This document shows positions 46,340-55,926 of a DNA stretch of 64,000 bases, one piece after another. The translations under genes were made by a program, and so were the position numbers. The notes beneath the pieces were generated by a model. That model was given only the letters and a program-made list of their open reading frames with translations, made no database searches and was not told where the DNA came from. Source of the DNA: Gorillibacterium timonense (GTDB taxonomy: Bacteria; Bacillota; Bacilli; Paenibacillales; NBRC-103111). The stretch is taken from assembly GCF_001457415.1 (NCBI RefSeq), contig NZ_LN881724.1:248001-312000 (forward strand). Reading direction: 5' to 3'. Within the stretch, counting starts at the first letter, position 1; each line of letters starts with the position of its first letter.

Positions 46340-46640
46340 CTCTATAGGCTCGGACAAGAAGCAGAACTTGCGCTCCATTTCTAACGGCGGCTATCGCAGC
46401 TATTGACTCGATAGGTAAGGATTCAAAAATGTAACGGAGATATACGCAGCTAACGGGAGTCAATCGCCGATATTCACTCAGAAGTAAGTCAAATAACTAC
46501 ATCCAGTTCCGTTAGATGTGTAAAGGTACCTTTTTGAGCTAAATAGCTGCTGCTGCTTCCGTTGCTAGAAAAATCCACCTGTAAATTTCGGTGCAGCTCA
46601 CTAAGGCAGAATGTAGCGTGGTTTTCGAGGAAAAAGAGAG
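46340..46640. repeat. Degenerate intergenic repeats with a CCGTTA core
   Basis: TAACGG (about 46382, 46432, 46452) and the inverse CCGTTA/CCGTTG (about 46507, 46558) recur at ~50-bp steps with related flanks (GCAGCTATTGACTC, ACGCAGCTA, AGCTAAATAGCTGC). There is no coding sequence. From memory, similar AACTTGCGCTCCATTTCTAA blocks occur between genes in Paenibacillus genomes; that needs a search. Confidence 0.5.
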
Positions 46641-46798
46641 CGGCTGCGAGCGCAAAAAAGCAGCCGCGGAGCGAAATCCGGGCTGCCATCTGAGCAAACG
46701 AGTAGATATGCGATAGGGAGGCGGGTTCTACCGATATGGAACAACCTACGGCGTCATTCAAGACTGCCACCAACACACACGATTCGGGAAAAGGGTGT

Positions 46799-46888
46799 TC
46801 GTGCTAGCGAGTTAGTCGGCTCGTTCCGCCATTCGGGGTTGCTTGTAAGGAAGTGGGACGCGAGAAGCGGATTGATCGTGCTAGCGAG

Positions 46889-46914
<26 letters not shown>
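46799..46914. repeat. Direct repeat of the hemL 3' end
   Basis: A 39-bp sequence (TCGTGCTAGCGAGTTAGTCG...) occurs at 46799-46837 and 46876-46914, a 77-bp period. The second copy contains the last codons and stop of hemL; the first is a duplicate just beyond it. Confidence 0.9.
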
Positions 46915-48289
<1,375 letters not shown>

Positions 48290-48671
48290 GTATATGCCTC
48301 CTTAGGCTGGGTTTGATGGTACGGGCGTAAATGCAAATCAATTTAGAAGGGAAGGATGGAACAACGACCCGTGAACGGAGCAAGTCTTCGCAGGCGGTTT
48401 GACGCCGGAACGAAGACTTGACCAATCAAGCTATAGGTGTGGTTAGAGGGACTTGCGATGTGACTTGAAATTGCTGTTAACCGGAAAATTCACCGGAGCT
48501 ATCTCATTCATACGTATACTGTCCACAATAACGGTAAGGGTTAGTTGGTTAATGAACCCTTCAGCCGCCTACTTGTGTCCGTAAGGGGCAGTAGGGGTCA
48601 GCAGTTCGACGGGAGACTTCACCTGTGCCCGTTCACTTCGCTTCATCAGTCCAGCAGAACATGTAAGCGGG
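48290..48671. other. Gene-free stretch between hemL and the LCP gene
   Basis: It contains the hemL promoter (minus strand) and the 3' end region of the LCP transcript. Short frames here have no RBS or recognisable sequence. No clear terminator hairpin with a T-run is found. Confidence 0.45.
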
Positions 48672-49718
48672 CTACGCTCCAGGTGGAGTTGAACTTGGAG
48701 CAGTCGAGCCCGAAGGGGCCGTCGACGAGGATGGTTCGGGCGTTGCCAACTGCTTCTCAAGGAAATCTTGGATGAACGCACGTACGGCTTCCTCGTCTGT
48801 GCCGACGACTTGCGCACCGCCTACGCGCAGATCCTGGACGAGATCCGTCGGCGGAAGCTGCTGCCCAGTCACGGTGCCAGCCAGCACCTTGTAGCCGAGC
48901 GTTCCGAGGCGAAGCATGTCGTTGACGGACAGGTTCGTTTCGATGTAAGGATCCATCGCAGAGATAATCTTCGGAAGCTTCAAGATGTTCGTCGTGGTCT
49001 GCATCTTCTGAGCGACAGCCGTCATGAACTTGCGCTGACGCTCCGTCCGCGTAAAGTCGGAGGTGGCGTCATGGCGGAAACGAACGTATTGAAGCGCCGT
49101 TTTGCCGTCCAGATGCTGGTAGCCCTTTTTCAGATGGATGTCGAACTCATGTCCGTCCCAGGCATCCTCATAATCCATATCCTTCTCGACATCGATGTCG
49201 ATCCCGCCGATTGATTCGACGAGGGACATGAAGCCTTGGAAGTCGGTGTAGACATAATATTGAATTTCAAGTCCGGTAAAATTGCTCACAGTCTCGACGG
49301 CGAGATTCGGTCCGCCGTAAGCGAGAGCGGCGTTGATCCGCTCTTTTCCATGGCCGGGGATGGCCACATAGGTATCACGGAGAATCGAGAACAGCGCCGC
49401 TTTCTTCGTGACGGGATCGATTGAAGCGATCATGATAGAGTCCGATCGGGGAATTTCGCCGTCCGTCTTGCCGCGGGAGTCTCCGCCGAGAAGCAGGATG
49501 TTCACGCGGTCTTTTCCGACCCATTCAGGCGGAACATAAGTGGAAGCCGGTTCCTGGTAGCCGAGGTTCTCGGTTTTTTTGCCGTCGAAGATGTTCGAAA
49601 TCGCTCCGCCCTTGTGCAGGCCGTTTAAGGAACTGTATAAAGAATATCCATAATAACCAACCGAGATGATCACAACAAAAGACAAAGTCAGCGCGAGCCA
49701 TTTCATTGCTTTGCGCAT
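48672..49718 (-). CDS. LytR-CpsA-Psr (LCP) family wall-polymer ligase
   Basis: 348 residues from ATG 49718 (MRKAMKWL), with AAGGAG 7 nt upstream. One N-terminal membrane segment (~5-27), then the extracytoplasmic LCP domain: DRVNILLLGGDSRG, PRSDSIMIASIDP, FSILRDTYVAIPGHGKERINAALAYGG, and YVRFRHDATSDFTRTERQ with the catalytic/ligand Arg residues. It attaches secondary polymers such as teichoic acid or SLH-binding polysaccharide to peptidoglycan, which fits the many SLH proteins here (inference). Ser/Pro/Thr-rich tail. Confidence 0.95.
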   Translation of the reverse strand: MRKAMKWLALTLSFVVIISVGYYGYSLYSSLNGLHKGGAISNIFDGKKTENLGYQEPASTYVPPEWVGKDRVNILLLGGDSRGKTDGEIPRSDSIMIASIDPVTKKAALFSILRDTYVAIPGHGKERINAALAYGGPNLAVETVSNFTGLEIQYYVYTDFQGFMSLVESIGGIDIDVEKDMDYEDAWDGHEFDIHLKKGYQHLDGKTALQYVRFRHDATSDFTRTERQRKFMTAVAQKMQTTTNILKLPKIISAMDPYIETNLSVNDMLRLGTLGYKVLAGTVTGQQLPPTDLVQDLRVGGAQVVGTDEEAVRAFIQDFLEKQLATPEPSSSTAPSGSTAPSSTPPGA

Positions 49719-49988
49719 TTGCAAACTCCTTCCGGGGGCGGGCGATAGGCCCTGTTCATTGTGACGGATATCATGCTGCTTGGGATCAGATCCCCACTGA
49801 AATGCGAAAAAAGGGCAGTACCTGCTCTATTATACGGTGTTTCCGTAACGGGCTGCAATACGAAAAGTATGTCAGGCCTTGTCGAATCTCATTCGCCCGC
49901 ATGCATAAACGCCAAGTTGTGCGCTCATCCTTATGGTATCGGCAGATCCTGTCAGCGTCAAAGCGATCCATAGAAAGGAGCAGGTGAC

Positions 49989-50333
49989 ATGATCGAACGG
50001 ACGGAAGCCCTTACTGTGTTAGGGCTAGCCGGAGAAGCGGGGGAAGAGGAGATCGAATCGAAGTACCTTCTCCTCGCCAAACGGCACAAGAACAAGGGCG
50101 ACGACGAGCCCTCCTATCCGGGCGGACCGATCTTTTCCAAAGTGACAGAGGCTTATCATGCCTTGACCGGGTACCGCAAGCTTGAGGTGGAGGTATATGA
50201 AGACCTGTCCCGGAGGGAAAAGCTGAATTACGTCTTTGAGCATTACGGTCCGGAGATCGGATTTAGCGTTTGTTTGGTTGTCTTGTTCCTGCTTGTGGGT
50301 TACGGCATTTTCTGGTTGGCATCCAGCTTCTGA
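49989..50333 (+). CDS. Membrane-anchored J-domain-like protein
   Basis: 114 residues; ATG after AAAGGAGCAGGTGAC. Residues ~5-70 look like a J domain (TVLGLAGEAGEEEIESKYLLLAKRHK...FSKVTEAYHALTG), but the HPD tripeptide is not preserved (KRHKNKGDD), so DnaK stimulation is doubtful. One membrane helix closes the protein (~90-112). The role is unknown. Confidence 0.75.
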   Translation: MIERTEALTVLGLAGEAGEEEIESKYLLLAKRHKNKGDDEPSYPGGPIFSKVTEAYHALTGYRKLEVEVYEDLSRREKLNYVFEHYGPEIGFSVCLVVLFLLVGYGIFWLASSF

Positions 50334-50473
50334 TGCTTGGGGGGATACGGGAAACAGCCGCTCGATCGCGGATTGCGGTTCCGCTTCGGGGCGGCTTCTT
50401 TTTATGAAAAGGCGAAGTCTGTTACAATGAAAGCAAAAAGCTGTTGTTGACGGCGGTAAGGCGGGATGGACGA

Positions 50474-50950
50474 ATGGCGATTGAAGTGGGACAAGCAGCA
50501 CCGGATTTCGAGCTTCCCTCAGCGAGCGGACAGACGGTACGACTGAGCGATTTTCGCGGACAAAAGGTGATCTTATATTTTTATCCGAAAGACATGACGC
50601 CGACCTGCACGACGGAGGCTTGCGATTTCCGCGACCGGCATAAGGAATTTGCCGATCTCCAGGCGGTGATTGTCGGGGTGAGCGCAGACCCGGCGAAATC
50701 TCATGCCCGCTTTGTAGAGAAGTACGGGCTGCCCTTCGTGCTTCTTTCGGATGAAGAGCATCAGGCTGCGGAAGCCTATGAGGTTTGGAAGCTCAAGAAA
50801 AACTACGGCCGCGAATACATGGGAATCGAACGCTCCACGTTCCTGATCGGAGAGGATGGCACGCTTCTTCGGGAATGGCGCAAGGTGAAGGTGGCCGGTC
50901 ACGTGGAGGCTGCGCTTGAGGCATTGAAGGCAGAGGTGCCAGCCCGGTAA
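50474..50950 (+). CDS. bcp: Thioredoxin-dependent thiol peroxidase (Bcp)
   Basis: 158 residues from ATG 50474. A peroxiredoxin of the Bcp/PrxQ group with peroxidatic Cys in PKDMTPTCTTEACDFRD; the second cysteine five residues later is the resolving one. GVSADPAKSHARFVEKYGLPF and ERSTFLIGEDG are conserved. Reduces H2O2 and organic hydroperoxides in the cytoplasm with thioredoxin. The longer frame to 50444 has no RBS. Confidence 0.95.
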   Translation: MAIEVGQAAPDFELPSASGQTVRLSDFRGQKVILYFYPKDMTPTCTTEACDFRDRHKEFADLQAVIVGVSADPAKSHARFVEKYGLPFVLLSDEEHQAAEAYEVWKLKKNYGREYMGIERSTFLIGEDGTLLREWRKVKVAGHVEAALEALKAEVPAR

Positions 50951-51176
50951 GGACAGGGTAGACCAAAAGCTTGTCTTCAAACCTCTAGTATGGCGAAATA
51001 ACCAACCGGTTTCTTCGCGAAAGGCTTGGAAGAGAGAGACCGCAACAGGCCGGTTTACTCGCTTGCGAGCTTTTTTCTATTGAATTCTGTCCGTGCGGGT
51101 ACCGCTTGTTTGAGGAGCCTAATTCGAGGTTGAAGAATAATGTATGGGGAGAAGCGGAGCGGAGGTGCGAACGAAT

Positions 51177-51944
51177 ATGAACGGAGCCGATCAGGCATTG
51201 GAGTATCAACCGGCTGCGGAGCCGGTTAAGTCGGTGTATTTTCTGTCGGGGATCGGAACTTGGCGGTCGGGGAATCTGTTCGGTCCGGCGATGGCCGACA
51301 TCGTTCGCCGCTATGCAGCGGTTGGAATCACTCCGGTCCATGTCCGCGATATCTATCCCTACGGATGGATGGACGATGTGCCGATGAAGCGATTCTACCG
51401 CTTCCTGGCTCGCCAGGCGCTTCGCGTCAGCCGCGATATGTACGTCAAGTATTACCGCAATGCGGGCGGATACCGGGCCTTTCGGGAAATCCGCAAGGAT
51501 TACGACCGCTGCGGGGGAGGAAGCCTCGTCCTCATCGGACACAGCGGCGGAGGGGTCGCCGCCTACAAGACCGCGAAGCTTTTGGAGGATCGGGGCTATA
51601 CCGTTGAACAGGTGATCCTTGTCGGAGCGCCGGTGCATAGCATCGCTTCGGATTGGCAGGGGAAGGTGAAGAGCCTGCGCAAAGCGGGCCGCATCGGCGA
51701 TTACGTCACGTGGTGGGGAAGACCGTGCATCGGAGCGCCGCGCAAGTCGGAGCCCGTTGTCATCCGGGGAGGCCACACCGATTACTTCCGCACGGATTTG
51801 CTGGATGAGGAAGGCCGTTCCAACATGAGTCTGGTGATGGATAAGGTTTGGAGCTGGTTACAGCCGAAGGAGAGCAGAGCGCCGCTGCTTCGTGACAAAA
51901 AGACGGTGAGGATGATCTCGCAGCATTACCCGCAGAATCCATGA
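51177..51944 (+). CDS. α/β-hydrolase-like protein
   Basis: 255 residues from ATG 51177, after GCGGAGGTG. The nucleophile elbow GHSGGG (~122-127) sits in LVLIGHSGGGVAAYKTAKLL, and a C-terminal His lies in RGGHTDYFR (~205). No signal peptide, so probably cytoplasmic. An esterase or lipase-type activity is likely, substrate unknown. Stands alone. Confidence 0.75.
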   Translation: MNGADQALEYQPAAEPVKSVYFLSGIGTWRSGNLFGPAMADIVRRYAAVGITPVHVRDIYPYGWMDDVPMKRFYRFLARQALRVSRDMYVKYYRNAGGYRAFREIRKDYDRCGGGSLVLIGHSGGGVAAYKTAKLLEDRGYTVEQVILVGAPVHSIASDWQGKVKSLRKAGRIGDYVTWWGRPCIGAPRKSEPVVIRGGHTDYFRTDLLDEEGRSNMSLVMDKVWSWLQPKESRAPLLRDKKTVRMISQHYPQNP

Positions 51945-52034
51945 GGAATAACCGCCGTTTCTCTCCCATATACTCTATCAATCGTGAATTGATAGCACTT
52001 GTTTTCGAGTGCGGGGATAACGGAGGGAAATCGC

Positions 52035-53576
52035 ATGAACGGAGCCAATTCGAAACAATCCTGGCTTACGAAGATGACGGCTGCTGTTATGGCCGTCTTC
52101 TTGCTGCTGGGAGACGCCGGAGCCGCAGTGGCCTCGGCCGAAGCGCAAGCCTCAGGGGATTCGTCCCTGACTACGGAACTCTATCAAACTCTTAGCTCCG
52201 GAAAGCTGATTCCAGCGGCCTCTACTCCTGATGGGGCTGCCGATAGATCCAGCGAGAAGGTGGTTTATTTGACCTTCGATGACGGGCCGAGCAAGCTGAC
52301 GCCGGAAGTGCTCGATATTTTGCGGGCGGAGGAAGTCAAGGCAACGTTCTTCGAATTGGGCGAGCTCGCTGAGCTGCGGCCGCAGATCGTCAAACGGGTC
52401 GTGGAGGAAGGGCATGCGCTGGGCAATCACAGCTACAATCATGTCTACAAAGAGCTGTACGGCTCTTATGAGGCATTTTGGGGACAGGTCTCGAAGACGG
52501 AGGATATCCTCTTCAAAATCACCGGCATTCGGACATCCTTGCTTCGTCCCCCGGGCGGCTCTTATACGAACTTCGATTCCTTTTACTTTTATTTGCTCGA
52601 ACAGGCGGGGTATCGGGTGTTCGACTGGAATGTAGACAGCACCGATGCGTCCCGCCGCGGGGTACCCGCGGAATCCATCGAGAATGCAGTTCTGAAAGCG
52701 CCGTTGAAAAATCAAATGGTCGTGCTGATGCATGACGGAGCGGGGCATGAGGAGACGGTGAAGGCGCTGCCCGCGATCATCCGCCACTTCAAAGAGAACG
52801 GCTACCGGTTTGAAAAGCTGGACTCGGATGTGTCACCCGTCCAGTTTCGGCTCGGCAAGGCGAAGTGGAAGCGGTCGATGGGAAAGGAGACCTTCGCCAA
52901 GCTGCTGGAGGCTTCGCGAACCCATGCTTCTCTCTATGGGAAGCCAAGTCGGTTGCTAGCGGACGGAGCGCAAGCGGATTCCATAAAAGCAGGCGGCAAG
53001 AGCGCGATCAGGACGTCTGGAGGCTCTGCAGCTAGCAAGGGGACAGGCGGAATAGCGGGAAGCACAGGATCTAGCGGTGCGGCTGGAGACCCGTTCCATT
53101 TGAAACAACCGGATGGCTTATCGCCGCCCGTTGGAGGGAAGGAGCCGCTTTCTGTGGAGAAGGGGAAGCTGATCGTGCGTCTAAACGGGACCGTATGGAC
53201 CCTTTCGGAAAAGGAATATGAACTGACCGCCGGACGATTCATGATTTCCGTGCCTGCGTTGGCTTCCCAGCTGGGGGCTTGGTACAAGGAGGAGCCCTAT
53301 TCAAAGCCTGCCGTTCTGCAATATGGACTGTCTCGCCTCATCCTGCGAGGTTCGGATCATTCGGTCATCGCCGCTGCCCCGGGCCGGAAGGAGACGATCG
53401 CTCCGCTGCTCTTGCTTCCGAATGGGCCAAGTGGAGAGCAGCGAATTGCTCTTCGTACAGCGATTGAATTGCTCGGTGGTCGTATAACGGGATTCGCTGT
53501 CAGCGGAACGGGGGGCGTCGTCGAAGCGGAATGTTCGCCGCGCTTGTTGTATTTGTCCGGGCTGCAGGATCGATGA
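52035..53576 (+). CDS. Secreted polysaccharide deacetylase with C-terminal stalk-like domain
   Basis: 513 residues from ATG 52035 (MNGANSKQSW), after GGAGGG. Signal peptide ~1-38. The NodB domain (~70-270) shows VYLTFDDGPSK (~75-85), the metal motif GNHSYNH (~129-135), LRPPGG and LMHDGAGH. This resembles peptidoglycan N-acetylglucosamine deacetylases. A Gly/Ser/Ala-rich linker (~320-365) leads to a ~140-residue copper-amine-oxidase-N-like region ending the protein. Likely modifies wall peptidoglycan for lysozyme tolerance or spore germination (inference). Confidence 0.92.
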   Translation: MNGANSKQSWLTKMTAAVMAVFLLLGDAGAAVASAEAQASGDSSLTTELYQTLSSGKLIPAASTPDGAADRSSEKVVYLTFDDGPSKLTPEVLDILRAEEVKATFFELGELAELRPQIVKRVVEEGHALGNHSYNHVYKELYGSYEAFWGQVSKTEDILFKITGIRTSLLRPPGGSYTNFDSFYFYLLEQAGYRVFDWNVDSTDASRRGVPAESIENAVLKAPLKNQMVVLMHDGAGHEETVKALPAIIRHFKENGYRFEKLDSDVSPVQFRLGKAKWKRSMGKETFAKLLEASRTHASLYGKPSRLLADGAQADSIKAGGKSAIRTSGGSAASKGTGGIAGSTGSSGAAGDPFHLKQPDGLSPPVGGKEPLSVEKGKLIVRLNGTVWTLSEKEYELTAGRFMISVPALASQLGAWYKEEPYSKPAVLQYGLSRLILRGSDHSVIAAAPGRKETIAPLLLLPNGPSGEQRIALRTAIELLGGRITGFAVSGTGGVVEAECSPRLLYLSGLQDR

Positions 53577-53677
53577 GGCCGACTCTACCGAAGCTCTATA
53601 CTCTTTTTGCCGAACGGGTGTAAATTGCTAGAGGGATGGGAAAAATGGAAGCTATCACGAATGTGGAGGCTTTCCTT

Positions 53678-54682
53678 ATGTCCATCTTACCGAACAATCG
53701 AACAACTTCACTCCGGGAGTGGGATCAGCCGGAGATCCTTACAAACAATCTTATTCGCAGCGTAGAACGGGTGGTCGTCGGCAAGCGCGGGGCGATCGAG
53801 CTTTGTGTCGTCTCGATTTTGGCTCGCGGTCACGTCCTCATCGAAGACGTCCCCGGAACCGGCAAGACGCTGCTCGTCAAAGCCCTGGCCCGCTCTCTCG
53901 ATTGCAGCTTTAAACGAATCCAATTCACGCCGGATCTGCTTCCTTCCGATGTGACAGGAGCGTCTGTTTACCATCCGGTTCTTCATAGCTTCGAATTCCG
54001 TCAAGGACCGCTGTTCGCGAATCTGGTGCTGGCGGATGAATTGAATCGCACTCCGGCGAAGACGCAAGCCGCTATGCTGGAGGCGATGGAAGAGAAGCAG
54101 ATCACGGCGGACGGAGAGCGGCATACCCTCCCGGAGCCCTTCATCCTTCTCGCCACTCAAAACCCCGTTGAGGCAGAAGGAACTTTCTCACTGCCCGAGG
54201 CACAGCTTGATCGCTTCATGCTGAGGGTCCGGCTTGGCTACCCGGAGCTGCAGGAGGAGACGGTTATTCTCAGCCGACGGGCAGCGCAAACCCCTCTTGA
54301 AAGCCTGCGTCCGGTTCTCATGCGAGAGGAGCTTCTAGCCTTGCAGGTCAAAGTCGATGAAATCTATGTCGACGAAACGCTCTGCGAATACATCGCAAGG
54401 CTCGCGGCGTATACCCGGGCACACCGGGATGCGGCGCTCGGAGCGAGTCCGCGGGCATCCGTCGCACTGATGCGGGCGGCTCAGGCCAAAGCCTTCATGG
54501 CAGGAAGGCCGTATGTAATCCCAGATGATATCAAAGAGCTTGCCGTGCCCGCCTTTGCTCATCGAATTCTGCTCACGTCCGCGGCACGCTATGCCGGCCG
54601 ATCTGCAGAGGAGCTTGTGAACGAAACCTTGGAGAGGACTGCCGTTCCAGGCATTCCGATGGGACGGGGGGCACGTTCGTGA
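53678..54682 (+). CDS. MoxR-family AAA+ ATPase
   Basis: About 334 residues from ATG 53678, which follows TGGAGG; ATG 53645 is an alternative. Walker A EDVPGTGKTLLVKAL (~58), Walker B LVLADELNRTPAKTQAAMLEAMEE, and the sensor region LLATQNPVEAEGTFSLPEAQLDRF. MoxR proteins act as chaperones for assembly of partner proteins with DUF58/VWA domains. It overlaps the DUF58 gene by 4 bp (GTGA), the first of a three-gene operon. Confidence 0.93.
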   Translation: MSILPNNRTTSLREWDQPEILTNNLIRSVERVVVGKRGAIELCVVSILARGHVLIEDVPGTGKTLLVKALARSLDCSFKRIQFTPDLLPSDVTGASVYHPVLHSFEFRQGPLFANLVLADELNRTPAKTQAAMLEAMEEKQITADGERHTLPEPFILLATQNPVEAEGTFSLPEAQLDRFMLRVRLGYPELQEETVILSRRAAQTPLESLRPVLMREELLALQVKVDEIYVDETLCEYIARLAAYTRAHRDAALGASPRASVALMRAAQAKAFMAGRPYVIPDDIKELAVPAFAHRILLTSAARYAGRSAEELVNETLERTAVPGIPMGRGARS

Positions 54683-55926
54683 GGGAGGGGGTTATGGAAC
54701 GCTATCGGCTGTTCGCGGCGTATGCGCTCTTTTGGATGGCTGCTGTTGGTATCGGAGTGGTTCGCGGTGGCTTCGTTCCTTGGTTCTTGGCAGGCAGCTT
54801 GGGAGTTCTACTGCTCTATGCGCTTCTCATGCCCGCTCTTTGCCTGAAAGGGGCCTGCGGAGGAATGAGGGTTTCGGCGGAACGGATCGTGGCGGGAGAG
54901 GACGTCCAGGTGAAGCTGAATCTTCGGCTTGCGGGCTGGCTCCCCGTGCCTTGGCTCCGTGTGACCGGAGTATGGAAGGATGCTGCCGGGAATCCGAAAT
55001 ACCGCTCTTCTCGGCTGCTTTACCCGGGAAAGAGGCGATCGGTGGGCTGCCGCTATGTCATTCGTGACACCGAACGGGGACTGTATCGCCACGAGGGGAT
55101 CGAATTATCGACGGGGGATTTGTTCGGACTGCTTATCGTGACGAAGCGGCTTCCGCTGGATGCTGAGCTTGCCGTGCTGCCCATCCCGCTCTCGCCTCCT
55201 CGGATGAGCGATTGGAAGGGCTCCGGAGGAGCCGCCGGCGATTCTCGCCCGGGTGTTATCGGGTCTGAGCCATCCCAGAGCATTCGCGATCATCAATCCG
55301 GCGACCCGCTTCGATCCATTCATTGGCTTGCCACGGCCCGGACCGGGTCGCTTAAAACGGTGGACTCGGAGACTCGGCAGCCGGACCGCGTCTTTGTCCT
55401 GCTTGCGGATCGGAACAGGGAGTTGTTTGAGACGGAGATTGAAGCGGCGGCAGGTTTGCTTGTTCAAGCTGCCGCACAAGGCGCGCAGCTAGGCTTCGCT
55501 TGCGTGGGGGAGAGCGGGGAAGCTTCGGCTGCAAGAGGATGTGCGACAGCATCCGGGTACCGCAGGAACGGGTTGGAGGAGCTGCTGCTCATTTTGGCAG
55601 CTTTGGCGAAGCCTGCTGAAGATGCTGCGAGACATGAAGCTCCGGAAGCGTTTATCTGCAAGCAAGCGAATGAGCTTCCTGCAGCGTGCAGCGTTTATGT
55701 CATAAGCGCAAATCCCGACGACCGACTCGCTGCAGGCTGTGAACGCTTGGCTGCGAGATCGCGCAGGGTAGTCTTCGTTCACGTTCAAAAAGCGGATCGG
55801 GATGCGGAAGCGCCGAATAGAGACGATTCTCGACCGGAGGCAAGATTCGTCAGCTCCGGCTGCTCTTATTGCACCGTGTACGATTCGGGAGCAAAAGGGG
55901 GAGCCCTACATGGCACTATCGCTTAA
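54679..55926 (+). CDS. DUF58-domain membrane protein
   Basis: 415 residues (GTG 54679, or ATG 54694 which has AGGGAGG just upstream). Two N-terminal membrane helices, then a β-domain (~65-190) and the DUF58 core, SQSIRDHQSGDPLRSIHWLATARTG (~210), and a VWA-like C-terminal half. It is placed between MoxR ATPase and transglutaminase-like genes as in many bacteria. Function of the trio is poorly known; envelope-protein assembly or modification is suggested. Confidence 0.9.
   Translation: MREGVMERYRLFAAYALFWMAAVGIGVVRGGFVPWFLAGSLGVLLLYALLMPALCLKGACGGMRVSAERIVAGEDVQVKLNLRLAGWLPVPWLRVTGVWKDAAGNPKYRSSRLLYPGKRRSVGCRYVIRDTERGLYRHEGIELSTGDLFGLLIVTKRLPLDAELAVLPIPLSPPRMSDWKGSGGAAGDSRPGVIGSEPSQSIRDHQSGDPLRSIHWLATARTGSLKTVDSETRQPDRVFVLLADRNRELFETEIEAAAGLLVQAAAQGAQLGFACVGESGEASAARGCATASGYRRNGLEELLLILAALAKPAEDAARHEAPEAFICKQANELPAACSVYVISANPDDRLAAGCERLAARSRRVVFVHVQKADRDAEAPNRDDSRPEARFVSSGCSYCTVYDSGAKGGALHGTIA

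Noticed and set aside
46489-46776. 95-codon ORF on the minus strand in the repeat region
   Set aside because: It consists of the degenerate repeat block, has no RBS and no protein-like pattern beyond that.
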